NCBI GenBank assembly: GCA_026724425.1
Contig: JAIUCV010000280.1
Span: 1 to 64,000 of the forward strand
DNA length: 64,000 bases
Source of the DNA: Erythrophleum ivorense
Lineage: Eukaryota; Streptophyta; Magnoliopsida; Fabales; Fabaceae
Reading direction: 5' to 3'
This document shows positions 39,401 through 49,613 of this stretch, piece by piece. The translations under genes were made by a program, and so were the position numbers. Each line of letters opens with the position of its first letter. Within the stretch, counting starts at the first letter, position 1. The notes beneath the pieces are model-generated. The model saw only the letters and a program-made list of their open reading frames with translations. It was not told the DNA's origin and did not search any database.

Positions 39401-42260
39401 ATTTGACGAACAATTTAAGTATAGTGTCATACTTGATGACATCCATTTACACCCCCCGCCCCCTCCAAAAAAAAAAAAAACTCCATAAAGGGGAGAGCGA
39501 GGGTACTTGATGTAAAACAGAGAGTAAAAGTAGTGTTTAAGACTAATAAACTCAGGCAATAGTAATGAAACAACAGAACCTCTTAGTTTATAGTCAGAAC
39601 TAGAGCATAGAAAAGCAATCTGAAAGACAGGACCACATATGGGGGAAAATTTGGCGGCAATAGGCTTGCCTCTTGCACAGTCTGCAGCAAAGAGGGATTG
39701 GAAGGTGCTGCAAGGTCGACTCCTCAAAACCCCAGCTTCCAACGCTTGAAAACCCAAGCCCGAAGGGGGAAGAAAAGCTCTGGTTCTGTTTTCTAAGTAT
39801 AATAGTCTGAAGAAAAACCCTCTCCAGCTCAAAAGCCCCTTTCATACTAAGGAAACTTCCTCAGGAAGCCAAAAAGATATTTCTAAAGGCCCATCTCAGA
39901 ATGGGGAATATACTACTACTACTACTTCACCACCAAATAAAACCCCATTACATAAACACCCCTACTCCACATTTATTTAATTACTCCTGCTTGCATCAGT
40001 ATTTACAGTGGTTTATTAATTAAATAGATAAAACAGAAATATCATTACCTTCAGTTTGCTGAGGGGCTTCAAATGCCTCAAAAAGAGGGAAAAAGAAGCA
40101 TGTCAGACACATAGTAGCTCACGCCTTAAATAATCATGAATTTATTACAAAAGGGAAAATCAGGGAGAAAAGGGCATATTAATATGCTTGCTATATAGAT
40201 TCCGCTAGATGGGCACCAGATCTTGTTCAAAACTGATATTAGCTGGATCAGACAACACAGCTTCAGATTGCAACCCATCCAATTTCCTCTTCTAATCTGA
40301 AAGCCAGAAAACAACATTAAATATGCTATCTTCAACAATATATTTATATTCTGAAAAACAGCAACACTTAGGCAATGAAACTATCTATTCTGAGAATGGT
40401 TACCAGTGTGAACCAACAGCTTTCTACAGCTTAAGGATCATACCTAGAGGGGCATGAGAACTTAATCCTCTGGTCAAATTTGAAGAGGTATCCACTGGAT
40501 CAGTAAAATTATGCACTTTTTCTCCCATACTAGCTTCCGTATTTTCCACAGCTGAAGAATTCACATTACTTGTACGCCTCACTGCAAATGCGGACCAATC
40601 AATTTTAGAGGAGGGAAGAGTCATAAGCATATGCTCTGTCGCCCTGGATCGTACTCTTCATATTTCATCCTGCATAGTCCATGACCCAGTGTCAGGAGAA
40701 TTCCTTTCAACTGCATTCCAGTATCAGCATATGAATGATGATGCAATCCATAAGCAGAACATTTGGTTACTTAAAACTAATCATAGAGCCACGTGAATGA
40801 AAACCTAGCTATGATTGACAGAAAATGCAGAGGACTTTTGTGACAAAGGAGCTTCCACAATACAAGAAAAGCTAGTCCTTCTTGTCATGATAAAACTTGT
40901 CCTTCCTTAAAGAGCTGAATTCCAATTGGTATTGGAAGGTTAATAAAGTGACAGCCAAATGATATATACATCATTTCCAAAATAAAAATATTATATCAAA
41001 TGGCACCTTGGTGGACACTGGAATTTCTACTGATTAGATGTGGTGTTTCTTCTTTAAAGAGCTGAATTCCAGTTGGTGTTGGCGGGTTAGTATGGTCTAA
41101 GAAAGGAGATGCCCATGGAGGACGTGCACGCATATGTGACTTGGCCACATCCACTGGTGATCCTTCATCTTCTAAATCCAGCATACCAGCCAAATATATC
41201 GGTAAACTGAATAAAAATTACGAAATCATATGGCTATGATTTAGAATAAAAGGGGAGGAGAAAAAGAAATCTTGTAGAAGCATCAATATATGTTTTGCGT
41301 CTGAGAAAGAAAGAAAAAATCACTAACTTCGGGCAATGTAACCAAATTTAAACTGTGGCTTCCATAACCCAAATCTGACTTTGAACCTAATCCTGACTTC
41401 TTCTTCTTCAACCATTTCTTTGTCTCCATAACAGCAGCACTGCAGAGATTAGGTGTAGCTGTATCTGAAAGATAATTATAACCATTAGTCAGCTAGCACT
41501 AAGTAGTTGAGATTCAAATTCTGTATGCAGACAATACCACTTCCATGAGTCCCGTTGGGCATCTCACTTGGCCTTTCATCCCATTCAACTTCATTGGCAG
41601 GAGAATCCATTACTCTTGCTATAATTATTTTTATTAACCTATCACATTCTTCCCTTACCAAACGTTAAGCTTTTTTAAAATCTTAGCCCAACAACTAAAA
41701 TAAAAAGTTGAAGAATAATTTTATAAGACTGTACACAACATAATCCTCATAACATATATGTAGTGTAGTTCCACTCCTATAGCTCATACAAAGTGTATGG
41801 TGCAAGACAAGGGACGAGTCTTCTGCAAACACTATTGTAGGTTGTTGATACACGCTGCATAATGTGCTTAGAAACCAAACGTTGCAATCACATGTTGATG
41901 TCTGATGATAACAGAGAGAAAAAGATAGGGAACAGTGGAAAAATACTGACATTTACACTTAAAGACAGAACTGTAAATATAAAACTAATTACATGAAGAA
42001 TTTACCCCCAACCTTGCAGTAAATATCAGATTCAAACATTGGAAATCGAAACCAGAAATAAAAAGCTTTCCAGCACCAGTAGCAATGGAACGAGTGGATG
42101 AGACAACGAAGCGTGAGAGCCAACTAGGGCTTTGAGGAGCGGAATTGGAGGGATTGGGTCGGTGGTAAGGAGTCTCGGCACTGGCGGTTCGGCGGGGTCG
42201 GACTACTTTCCCGCCAGATCACGTCTCTGGAGTTGGTCGAGATATCGAAATAGAAGCCAT
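36428..42260 (-). pseudogene. KAKU4: KAKU4 (plant nuclear-envelope/nuclear-pore-associated protein), decayed copy
   Basis: KAKU4 shapes the plant nucleus at the inner nuclear envelope. The first exon starts at 42260 and carries the N-terminal signature SGGKVVRPRRTA...TPYHRP...WLSRFV...IATGAGKL. Further pieces: 41538-41638 (LIKIIIARVMD), about 41339-41465 (SAAVMETKKWLKKKKSGL), 41007-41206 (DVAKSHMRARPPWASP, FKEETP), 40444-40669 (TLPSSKIDWSAFA), 37163-37262 (KVGAEHALANGSSSSLP) and 36428-36782, ending in a basic GRRVRGRGVK tail. Damage: TGA at codon 14 (42221-42219), directly before SGGK; TGA at 40660-40658 where Arg is expected; no trace of the acidic segment and QETFSREEC-type exon between 42060 and 41640; a one-base loss near 36565 and a TGA near 36547 in the last exon. 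Identification rests on remembered plant KAKU4 sequences. Confidence 0.7.
37500..37632 (+). mobile_element. SINE-like element (tRNA-type A and B boxes)
   Basis: Contains TGCTCAAGTGGCA, like an RNA polymerase III A box, and about 50 nt later GGGTTCAATCC, like a B box. It ends in a short A-rich tail (ttaaaaaaaa at 37622-37631). This is the layout of tRNA-derived plant SINEs. I found no clear target-site duplication. Confidence 0.4.
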
Positions 42261-42787
42261 GTCGATGTTGTGAAAGCAGAGACAAGCACTTACACGTACG
42301 CACAGAGAAATGAAGTTGATAGGAAGGTGAAGAAATTCGCGTTGAACTGCTACATCTCGGTCCCTCAAACACAGTCAAAACTGCAGTCCTCGGTCAGTGA
42401 GGAAAGAGAAAGTTTGATCGTTGAAGCGGTTATCTTCGGTTTAATTGCCATTTTATTTTCTCTCTCAAGACATCATGTGCATATTTAAAAATAAGAATTA
42501 AGTTTAATCAATATATCAAAATATATATCATATAAATACTGTTTATTACTATAGATTATTGTGTAGTTAATTTATTCATAAGGTTTTTTTTTTTTCCAAA
42601 TTTTTCTTTTTGCTTTTTTTTTTTCAAAATCTTTTAACTTTCATCCATCCCCATGCAACATGGGGGCAGCTTTTTATTTTTTTGGAGAACGTAGAGTATA
42701 AAAAGTTTTAATCAACTCTCAAAATTGGGATGCACATATTCTAAGTAGTTTTTACTCAACCCCAAGATTGGCATGTTTTTAGCACTT

Positions 42788-42851
42788 GGTGTAGTGAGAC
42801 TTGAATACCTTTCTCGTCCTTTTGGCTAAGATCAGGTGTAGTGAGACTTGA
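42788..42851 (+). ncRNA. Truncated U2 snRNA retro-insert with target-site duplication
   Basis: 42805-42834 reads ATACCTTTCTCGTCCTTTTG followed by GCTAAGATCA, which is nucleotides 1-30 of plant U2 snRNA with one change (CGG to CGT). It begins exactly at U2 nucleotide 1. On both sides stands the identical 17-mer GGTGTAGTGAGACTTGA (42788-42804 and 42835-42851). U2 itself continues AGTGTAGT, so the right junction falls in shared GTGTAGT sequence. This is a 3'-truncated pseudogene fragment, not a functional snRNA: the branch-site-binding sequence and Sm site are absent. Confidence 0.85.
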
Positions 42852-42979
42852 TTTGTAATTAAATGTAGTTTGGTTGAGTTTTTTTTTTTCAACTTGTAAT
42901 TAGAATAAAAAAATAAAATCTCTAAATAATTGTTATAGATACATGTTCCTTTACAACAAGAACTAATTAACTTAATTCA

Positions 42980-42986
<7 letters not shown>

Positions 42987-43037
<51 letters not shown>
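42987..43037. repeat. (AG)25 microsatellite
   Basis: Fifty-one uninterrupted bases of AG repeat. It is a likely length-polymorphic locus. Confidence 0.95.
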
Positions 43038-43040
<3 letters not shown>

Positions 43041-43654
43041 CTAACTAATTCAACTTTGGATAAAATAAAAAAAAAAGTTTTTTTACAATATATATATATA
43101 TATATATGTATGTAGAGTAAAGTTCACCTTTATTAACTAGTTTTATTTTAAACTCGACTAGTTTATTTTGACGGAGCCAACTAAGTCCTTTTTCACCCTA
43201 TTTCAAATTATCAAAGTGCCCAACCAAAAATTAAAAAATTACCAAAACTTCCATTGGCAATCCTTTCTAATTATTTATGTCTAAGATAGTTTCATTTATA
43301 CATGAAGAGTTCTTTAAAAGAAAAAAATTGGTGTCATTCTTAAACTTTGTCATTAAGTTCTTCAACATACTTTAAACTTTTTTTTAATATATTAGTTATG
43401 TTTTGCTCGATTGTAAAATATGTTAATTGATGAAATATGATATCTAACACCTAATCAAATTTAATTTTATCTTGTCTAAAGGTAAAACTGCAGTATTCAT
43501 AAATGTGATGTTCCTACTCTTGTTAAGATATTGATACTTTATAAAAGCAAGAGGCAGGCACCAAAAGCCACACAAATCCATCCTCTTGTGAAATAATTAG
43601 CTAGTTCACAAGCAAAGCCGGAATGAAATCTTCTTATTAAATGTTATAAAAGGC

Positions 43655-43755
43655 CCTCGCCAACCGACTCAACTGGTAAAACTTAATAGTTTAGGAACAT
43701 TTGTAATGCTAAGGATTCTAGTTCACTAAAAACAATTGTGGAAAAAAAAAAAAAG
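43655..43755 (+). mobile_element. SINE-like element with poly(A) tail
   Basis: CCAACCGACTCAACTGGTAA resembles an A box region and GGATTCTAGTTCAC a degenerate B box about 45 nt later. The unit ends in a 13-A run around 43741-43754. Boundaries are approximate and no duplication of the target was identified. Confidence 0.4.
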
Positions 43756-44484
43756 CTACATATCTGAACGAAATTAATTTCACCACCCCAAAGAGTGGGA
43801 GAATACTTGCAGAAAACCATTTAAAAAAAAAAAAAAGAAAGGCACTGTCCCCCAAAAAAAAAAAAAAACCTCTTCACTTGTCTTGGTCCCAAGGTACTGG
43901 ATTATATGCATGCAATGTGTCAGCATATAAAGATTATACTCCACTGAAAAAAATATCTACTATGTTTATATATTTCTTAATGATTAATTAAGTCTGTCTA
44001 TGTAAAGAAAAATCTACCTTAAAATTTCTCTAATTATAACAGAATTAAGCCCAAGTATGCTAGCCTAAACTTCGGTCGTGCAGGAAGACAATAATGGCTA
44101 CTACCATACTTTCCTGGTTTAGATTAAGTAAGGGCGATTTCAAAGCCAACATTTTAAAAAAGTCAAAAGCTTTGAGCATAGGACCGCATGGAACTCTCAA
44201 CTTTATACAGTGCACATCTCACTGTAGAATGTAGTTGCAATAACAATCTAAATGTGTACTCTGCACGTTTATACAGGAGTTGCTTTGAGATCACACAGAT
44301 CTCCATGTCCAGTCCAGTAAATCCCTGCCTTTCAGCCTGCTTCGCTTCTGTTTAGGTACTGTCAGCAAAATCGGAGAAAATTAGGAAGTACCTAAAAGGG
44401 TAATTAACAAAAAGCCTATGACAACACTATCTCATTCCTTGAAAAGTTTATGAAAGTAGTATGTGCGCACTGCACACCACATAC

Positions 44485-45908
44485 CTAGTTGTCATAGAAG
44501 CGAGAATGGCGTCTCCGGGATCTGTGAATAAGACAGTAAGTACACATTATCCAGCAGCATTAAGAATATCGAAATACTACAATATTACTAGGGCAAACTA
44601 AACGTGCCATTATAATCCAAACACCAAATTCTGCACTTAGGATCTCTTCACTTGTGACTCATTCAAATATAATTTCCAAAATCGATTGGCAAATCACATT
44701 TTAGTCCTGGGACAATGGCAAATCCAATCACTAAGACGAAGTAACATCCTTAATGGCTCTAGAGAGCAGTCTTTATGATCACCATCCAACCAGAAGAAGA
44801 AAGATAACAGAATAGTGGCCTGACATTAACTGAAAATATAACAGCAAGTAAATAACGATGGGAAAAAAATGCCAATTGGAATGGAATTTACAACTCCTTA
44901 TGTATAAATTACATTTTAAATGAACAAAATTTGTCACTTGTTTTGAAATTGTGTGAGAAAACTTCAGTGAAATCCAATCATCGTTCTACCACTTTTATCA
45001 TAAAAATATCAGTAGAATTTTGAAAAAAAGTGCATATAGAGAAGGAAAAATTCTACTCACCTGCGATAACCACTACTACCCCTTGAGGGGCCACTTGTAA
45101 TAATGAACTCATCATCAGTCTCATCTATCCTATACTCTGCATACTCTAGAGATGCCACAGAACCTTCATCAGAATTTGACGTATCATAACTTTGGCGACG
45201 ACTACCTCTCCTTGTATCACCAGCTCTTGACCTTCTTCTGTTTCTGGAATTCCTGAAGTTGTCAAAGACCTGATACAAGATACAAGACGTCCACCAGTTG
45301 CCTTCATCTCCAGGGAAGTCTTCAAACTCATCTCCAGTATCATCATCCCCGTATTCAATCACATAATCTCCTGAAACAACCCCCCGTGGGATTTCTGAAT
45401 GAATAGTGTTTAAAACATCTATGATCTCAGAGGACTGCTGAAAATTTTCCCAATCAAGCTGGCGGGCAGGATCAATTTTTGACGGATGAGCTTGAGGGTG
45501 CTCCACTTCAGCATGTTTTTGTAGGTCCAAGTAACTTCCCATGAACGCACATTGATCCTGGTCACAACAACGCTTCTTCTCATCCAGTTGCATCCGAGCT
45601 TTGTCAATAATAATCCACCCAGAAACCTCACCTCTACACAAGGGACAACTCAGCTTGTATTGACCATCTGATACCACTGGCTCACTATTTTCCATGGAAG
45701 TTGCATCAGGCACTGAAGAGGATGGCATGCCATGTGCACTTTTAAAACGATCCAAACAATTTGAGTGCAACTGATTTGTGTCACATACAAATGGACGGCA
45801 TCCTTTATCATAAGATGAGCACTGGAGGAGCACACTATTGTGAGGAAAATCCAAGCATATGGGGCAGATTACATCCTCCCAACTGGTGTCCAATTGAATA
45901 TTTTCCAT
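44485..45908 (-). CDS. DUF1644 zinc-finger protein
   Basis: Plant-specific DUF1644 family; some rice members are stress-related, but the biochemical role is unclear. Two coding exons: 45061-45908 and 44485-44521, stop TAG at 44487-44485, giving 294 residues. The N-terminal half holds the family signature: CPICLDFPHNSVLLQCSSYD at residues 15-34, then CRPFVCDTNQLHSNCLDRF, and CPLCRGEVSGWIIID. A C2H2-like finger follows (CAFMGSYLDLQKHAEVEHP). The C-terminal third is acidic and then Arg/Ser-rich, ending SRRRHSRFYDN. A 5' UTR intron is likely: an acceptor lies at 45946 (minus strand ...ATTCAG) and a donor at 47155 (AAG|GTGAGC). No frame damage. The start is the first ATG after that acceptor. Confidence 0.9.
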
Positions 45909-47155
45909 GCTGTTAACACTGGGTTGGACTGTACTATTAGAAGGTCTGAATAGTGAAAACCATGAAACTGCTCATACCAAAATTGTATTAGCACATCGCA
46001 TGTTCCCTATTGTTCTCATATCAGATTATGAAGATGAAAAACTTGGTACTATATCTAGCAAACTGTGTCCTGGGTTATAGATCATACCAAAGAGAGCAAG
46101 ACACAAGATCTAGTAAACATGACTGTCCAGTCAATTGTATGACATCTTTAACAAATCAATGCATATATCACTAGAATCAGCAAAAGTAACTAGAAAAATG
46201 AAGAAAAGGTTAATATAATACTCTGGTACATCAGACATTCATATTATCATACTTCACAGTAAAAATTTTAAATTAAGTAAATGGAAGTACTTTAACCATA
46301 ATAGCTTTCTGGTCCACTAATCTTACAATTATGACTAAACTCACAATTTGGTCATTGAAAAATGATCTGGAAAAAAATAATGTATAGTTGACTCATCAGA
46401 TTTCTTGATTTGGGATCAACTTAGTCAATCTATGTGCCAACAAAAGAACTAATTGAACTCAAGTAATAAATAATGACTGCTCAATGTGCCCTATTTTTAT
46501 TTTCAAGGATAGAATTGTATATTGCTGGAATCAAATTGTGAATTTAGTCTACTAGTATTCCTAGTATGGTGACTTGTAGTTAGCACACTACTGGTTTACA
46601 ATAATTAGGATCCTCAGAAACTCTTCCTTTGGACTAAATTTTTTGCATTATATGACTTCAAAGTTCACCAAGGTTGATAAGAAGAAAAATGTCTATGCCT
46701 AATAAAATAGCATAAAGTCCAATACCAACATGAAATGAAACGGCGTCAATAGTGGAACTTCTAGTTTAGATGGGGATAATGTAACAAAAAGGGCAAAATA
46801 ATAAATCATTCAACCGTCTTTACAGAACATGAAGGTTTCAGTAAAATGTTCCTCTTCTGAGCATCAAGACAATAATCCTTGATAACCAGATTTTCACTAT
46901 GGTATAACAATGATTAAGTTGAACAATCCAAAATAATGGGCATCCCGCCAAAAACTAGTAGATTCAAGAAATACGATAAAAAATTTTAATCACAGGGAAC
47001 AAGAACTGCCCAATTGCTAATCCCCGATTAACGCTAAAATCAACAGAACCCAGTAAATCGACTAAAAAATGGAAAAAGGAAGAGGACAAGAAAGGTACTG
47101 ACGTACTGTGAGATACATAGGTGATAAAGTACATTAAAAAGAGTACAAAGCTCAC

Positions 47156-47440
47156 CTTATACATCAAAATTGATTATTAAATACGTAAAATCGAGAAGGA
47201 GATTATTCCAGTGAAAGAGAGTGATAGACAGCTTTGCGATGTTGGTGCAAATGGGAGAGGCAATTTTCAGAAGCAGTTGGTTGAAGGGTCTTTTGCCCCC
47301 TTCTCCGTTTGCTATTTCTCTTCCCAAGAGGAAGACAATGCCTTCACACTTTTCATTGATCAAAAACCAGATAAGATTAAGCGTCTTGTTCATTCTGGTC
47401 TTATTTTTTCTGAAGTAAATTGTGCTACTCTGTCTCTCTT
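47156..47440 (-). other. Probable 5' untranslated exon and promoter of the DUF1644 gene
   Basis: The minus strand reads ATAAG|GTGAGC at 47160-47150, a consensus donor that pairs with the acceptor just upstream of the DUF1644 ATG. The exon start cannot be fixed from sequence. The RPA2 gene lies divergently 2.2 kb further on. Confidence 0.4.
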
Positions 47441-47549
47441 GTTAAATTATTTTTAATAATTTTACCTTAAAACTTAATTCAATTTTGCAATATTTTAATA
47501 TATATTTAAAAAAAATTTAATCATTTTTTAAATTATTTTTTTAGAGTAA

Positions 47550-47820
47550 ATTCAACAAATTTTTTTAAATTTTGTTAAAATTATACATACGTTTGTTTAT
47601 TTTTAAAATATATACTTTAATTTAATTTTAAATTTTTTAACTAAAATATCTTTCATAAAAAAATATGTAAAGATAGTAATAAAAAGTATTTTAGTAGAAT
47701 AAAATTTTAAAATTAAACTAAAATATAATTTAATTTTTTGTTTCAATGATGTATATATATTTTAAAAATAAAAAGAATATTAGTATAATTTTAATAAAAT
47801 TTAAGAGAAATTTGTATAAT
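47550..47820. repeat. Long AT-rich inverted repeat (MITE-like hairpin)
   Basis: The left arm contains TTAAATTTTGTTAAAATTAT and TTTATTTTTAAAATATATAC. The right arm, read in reverse complement, gives TTAAATTTTATTAAAATTAT and TTTATTTTTAAAATATATAT in the same order. Arms are about 120 bp around a centre near 47680. It lies just upstream of the DUF1644 leader. Confidence 0.55.
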
Positions 47821-48729
47821 TTTTTTAAATATAAAACTTTAATTTCATTCTTAATATAATAATAAAAACAATCAATTAATTATATTTTATTAGAAGAAAT
47901 ATATATTATGCAGAAAGTTAATTCTACTGACAAAATAATTGGAAACAAGTTGAGTGTAATTTGTAAAATAAAAAGAATATAAGTATAATTTAGACAATTT
48001 TTAAAATATAATATAATATACTTTTTTTGGGTTAATTTTCCTACCTTTTTTGATATATAAGAAATAGGTTAAAGAGACAAATTAAAGCAATTTGATGAGC
48101 TAAAAAATAAAAATTGTTAAGAAACAATTTATTTTTAGAAAAAAATAATAATAAATTAAATTTAGATACAGTTATTTATATATTTATTATTAATTTTTTC
48201 AATAAAGTGACATGTATAAAAAAAATTTCAAAAGACCTACAAATATAATGATGAGCCAAATATATATACACACACTTCTTAGCAAAATTTATATGTTTGT
48301 CTTATTATTATTAAAAATTTTAATAATAAATATATAAAATTATACTTAATTTTTTATTAATAAAAAATAAAAATAACATATTTTTGAAGATATTAAGCCC
48401 ACAAAAAAAAAAGAATAACTACAAATTTCATCATTTACAGGTTAATATTGGTCACTTCTTGCGTAAACAGTTTTGAAGAAAACTAATTAAAACACTCGTA
48501 ATTAAAAGAAAAAAAGAAAAGAAGGTGAGGTTGGGATGGAGGCAAAATAAAAAGAAAAAGAGAAAATAAATAAAAAAATTAGATGCTGAGAGGATAAAAA
48601 ACTTCATTTGCTGAAATTGTATGTTTGTTAATGCTGCCCAAAAGCATGTTGATAGTACTAATTAAGATTTTTTTTCTCTCTCTTTGCAATTGATGCTGCG
48701 GCAGACGTGCTGGTTTTATTTATTTTATA

Positions 48730-48960
48730 GAAACTTTTTATATTAAATTTTTATATTTTTGTTATCAAACTTTTTAATTAAAATATAATAATTTTATAAT
48801 AATTTTATAATTCTCTAATAATATTATAATAAAGGTATAATTTTTATAAATAATTATATGATTTTAATTAAATTATACATTTGTCCTAATATTATTAAAA
48901 ATTATATATTTATCATGTTTTAATTAAAGAATTTAAGAATAAAAACATAAAAAATTAATT
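48730..48960. repeat. Dispersed AT-rich repeat with inverted ends
   Basis: Contains TTTTTAATTAAAATATAATA near the left end and, inverted, ATGTTTTAATTAAAGAATTT near the right end. Related sequence is visible at 14860-15120 and 17760-17940, so this may be a small MITE family. Low complexity limits certainty. Confidence 0.35.
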
Positions 48961-49456
48961 AGCTTAAAAGAGGGAATACTAAAATGTTAGGAATAAATGG
49001 CTCATATATTTAACAATTATTTGCAAGTAAATTATTTTAATATTTTAAAGTTTCCTAAATTACTTATTTTTTAATTTAAAAAATATTTAATACATATTAA
49101 AAATTTTTAATTCACTTTGTTAATTTTATATATAATATATGTTTGTTAAAAATAAGATTATTTAGATATTAATAGTGCGTTATGAAGAATAAAATTGTAG
49201 TTAACATCAATTTTGTTTTTTTTATTATTATAGTTAGAATAAAATTATAATTTTATATTATGAAAAAAATTAATTTTGTTAATAAAAAAAAATTATAATA
49301 TGTATTAAATATTAGAAAGTTAAATAATTTTTTTTAAAAAATAAGAGGACATATTAATTTGGGAAGAACTCAAGGAAAGATAATGTAATATATATATATA
49401 TATATCAATTTTTAATTTAAACGAAAAAAAATGTATAAAGATCAGGAAGAGCCATC

Positions 49457-49465
49457 AAACCCTAA
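49457..49465 (+). promoter_or_regulatory. Telo-box upstream of RPA2
   Basis: AAACCCTAA, the plant interstitial telomere motif found in promoters of genes active in dividing cells. It lies 157 nt before the RPA2 ATG and about 25 nt before an E2F site. Confidence 0.65.
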
Positions 49466-49488
49466 ACGGCGGCAAAAGGGAAGCATTA

Positions 49489-49500
49489 TTGGCGGGAAAC
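49489..49500 (+). promoter_or_regulatory. E2F-type site upstream of RPA2
   Basis: TTGGCGGGAAAC contains GGCGGGAA, the E2F/DP consensus (TTTCCCGCC on the other strand). It sits 114-125 nt before the RPA2 start codon. E2F sites control S-phase genes, which fits a replication protein. Confidence 0.7.
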
Positions 49501-49613
49501 AATATAAATCCATCCCAATTCTCAAGCCGTTCATATTTAACATTTGGTAGCCAGTCTCTAGTTATCCGTCTCTGTCTCTCACGATCTCGTGTTTTCTCTC
49601 TTGGGTTTCTCAG

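Larger units (their letters stand above)
42852..44484. other. Intergenic spacer downstream of the DUF1644 gene
   Basis: Holds a 51-bp (AG)n tract at 42987-43037, an (AT)n tract near 43090, and a SINE-like unit at 43655-43755. The last ~200 bp before 44485 should be the 3' UTR of the DUF1644 gene. No coding sequence is seen. Confidence 0.5.

Noticed and set aside
39392..39845. Overlapping minus-strand frames of 146 and 81 codons
   Set aside because: No family features; less AT-rich than surroundings and perhaps an inserted fragment, but I could not identify the source.
42649..42665. CCCCATG CAA CATGGGG hairpin
   Set aside because: A 7-bp stem alone is expected by chance in 64 kb and nothing in context gives it a role.
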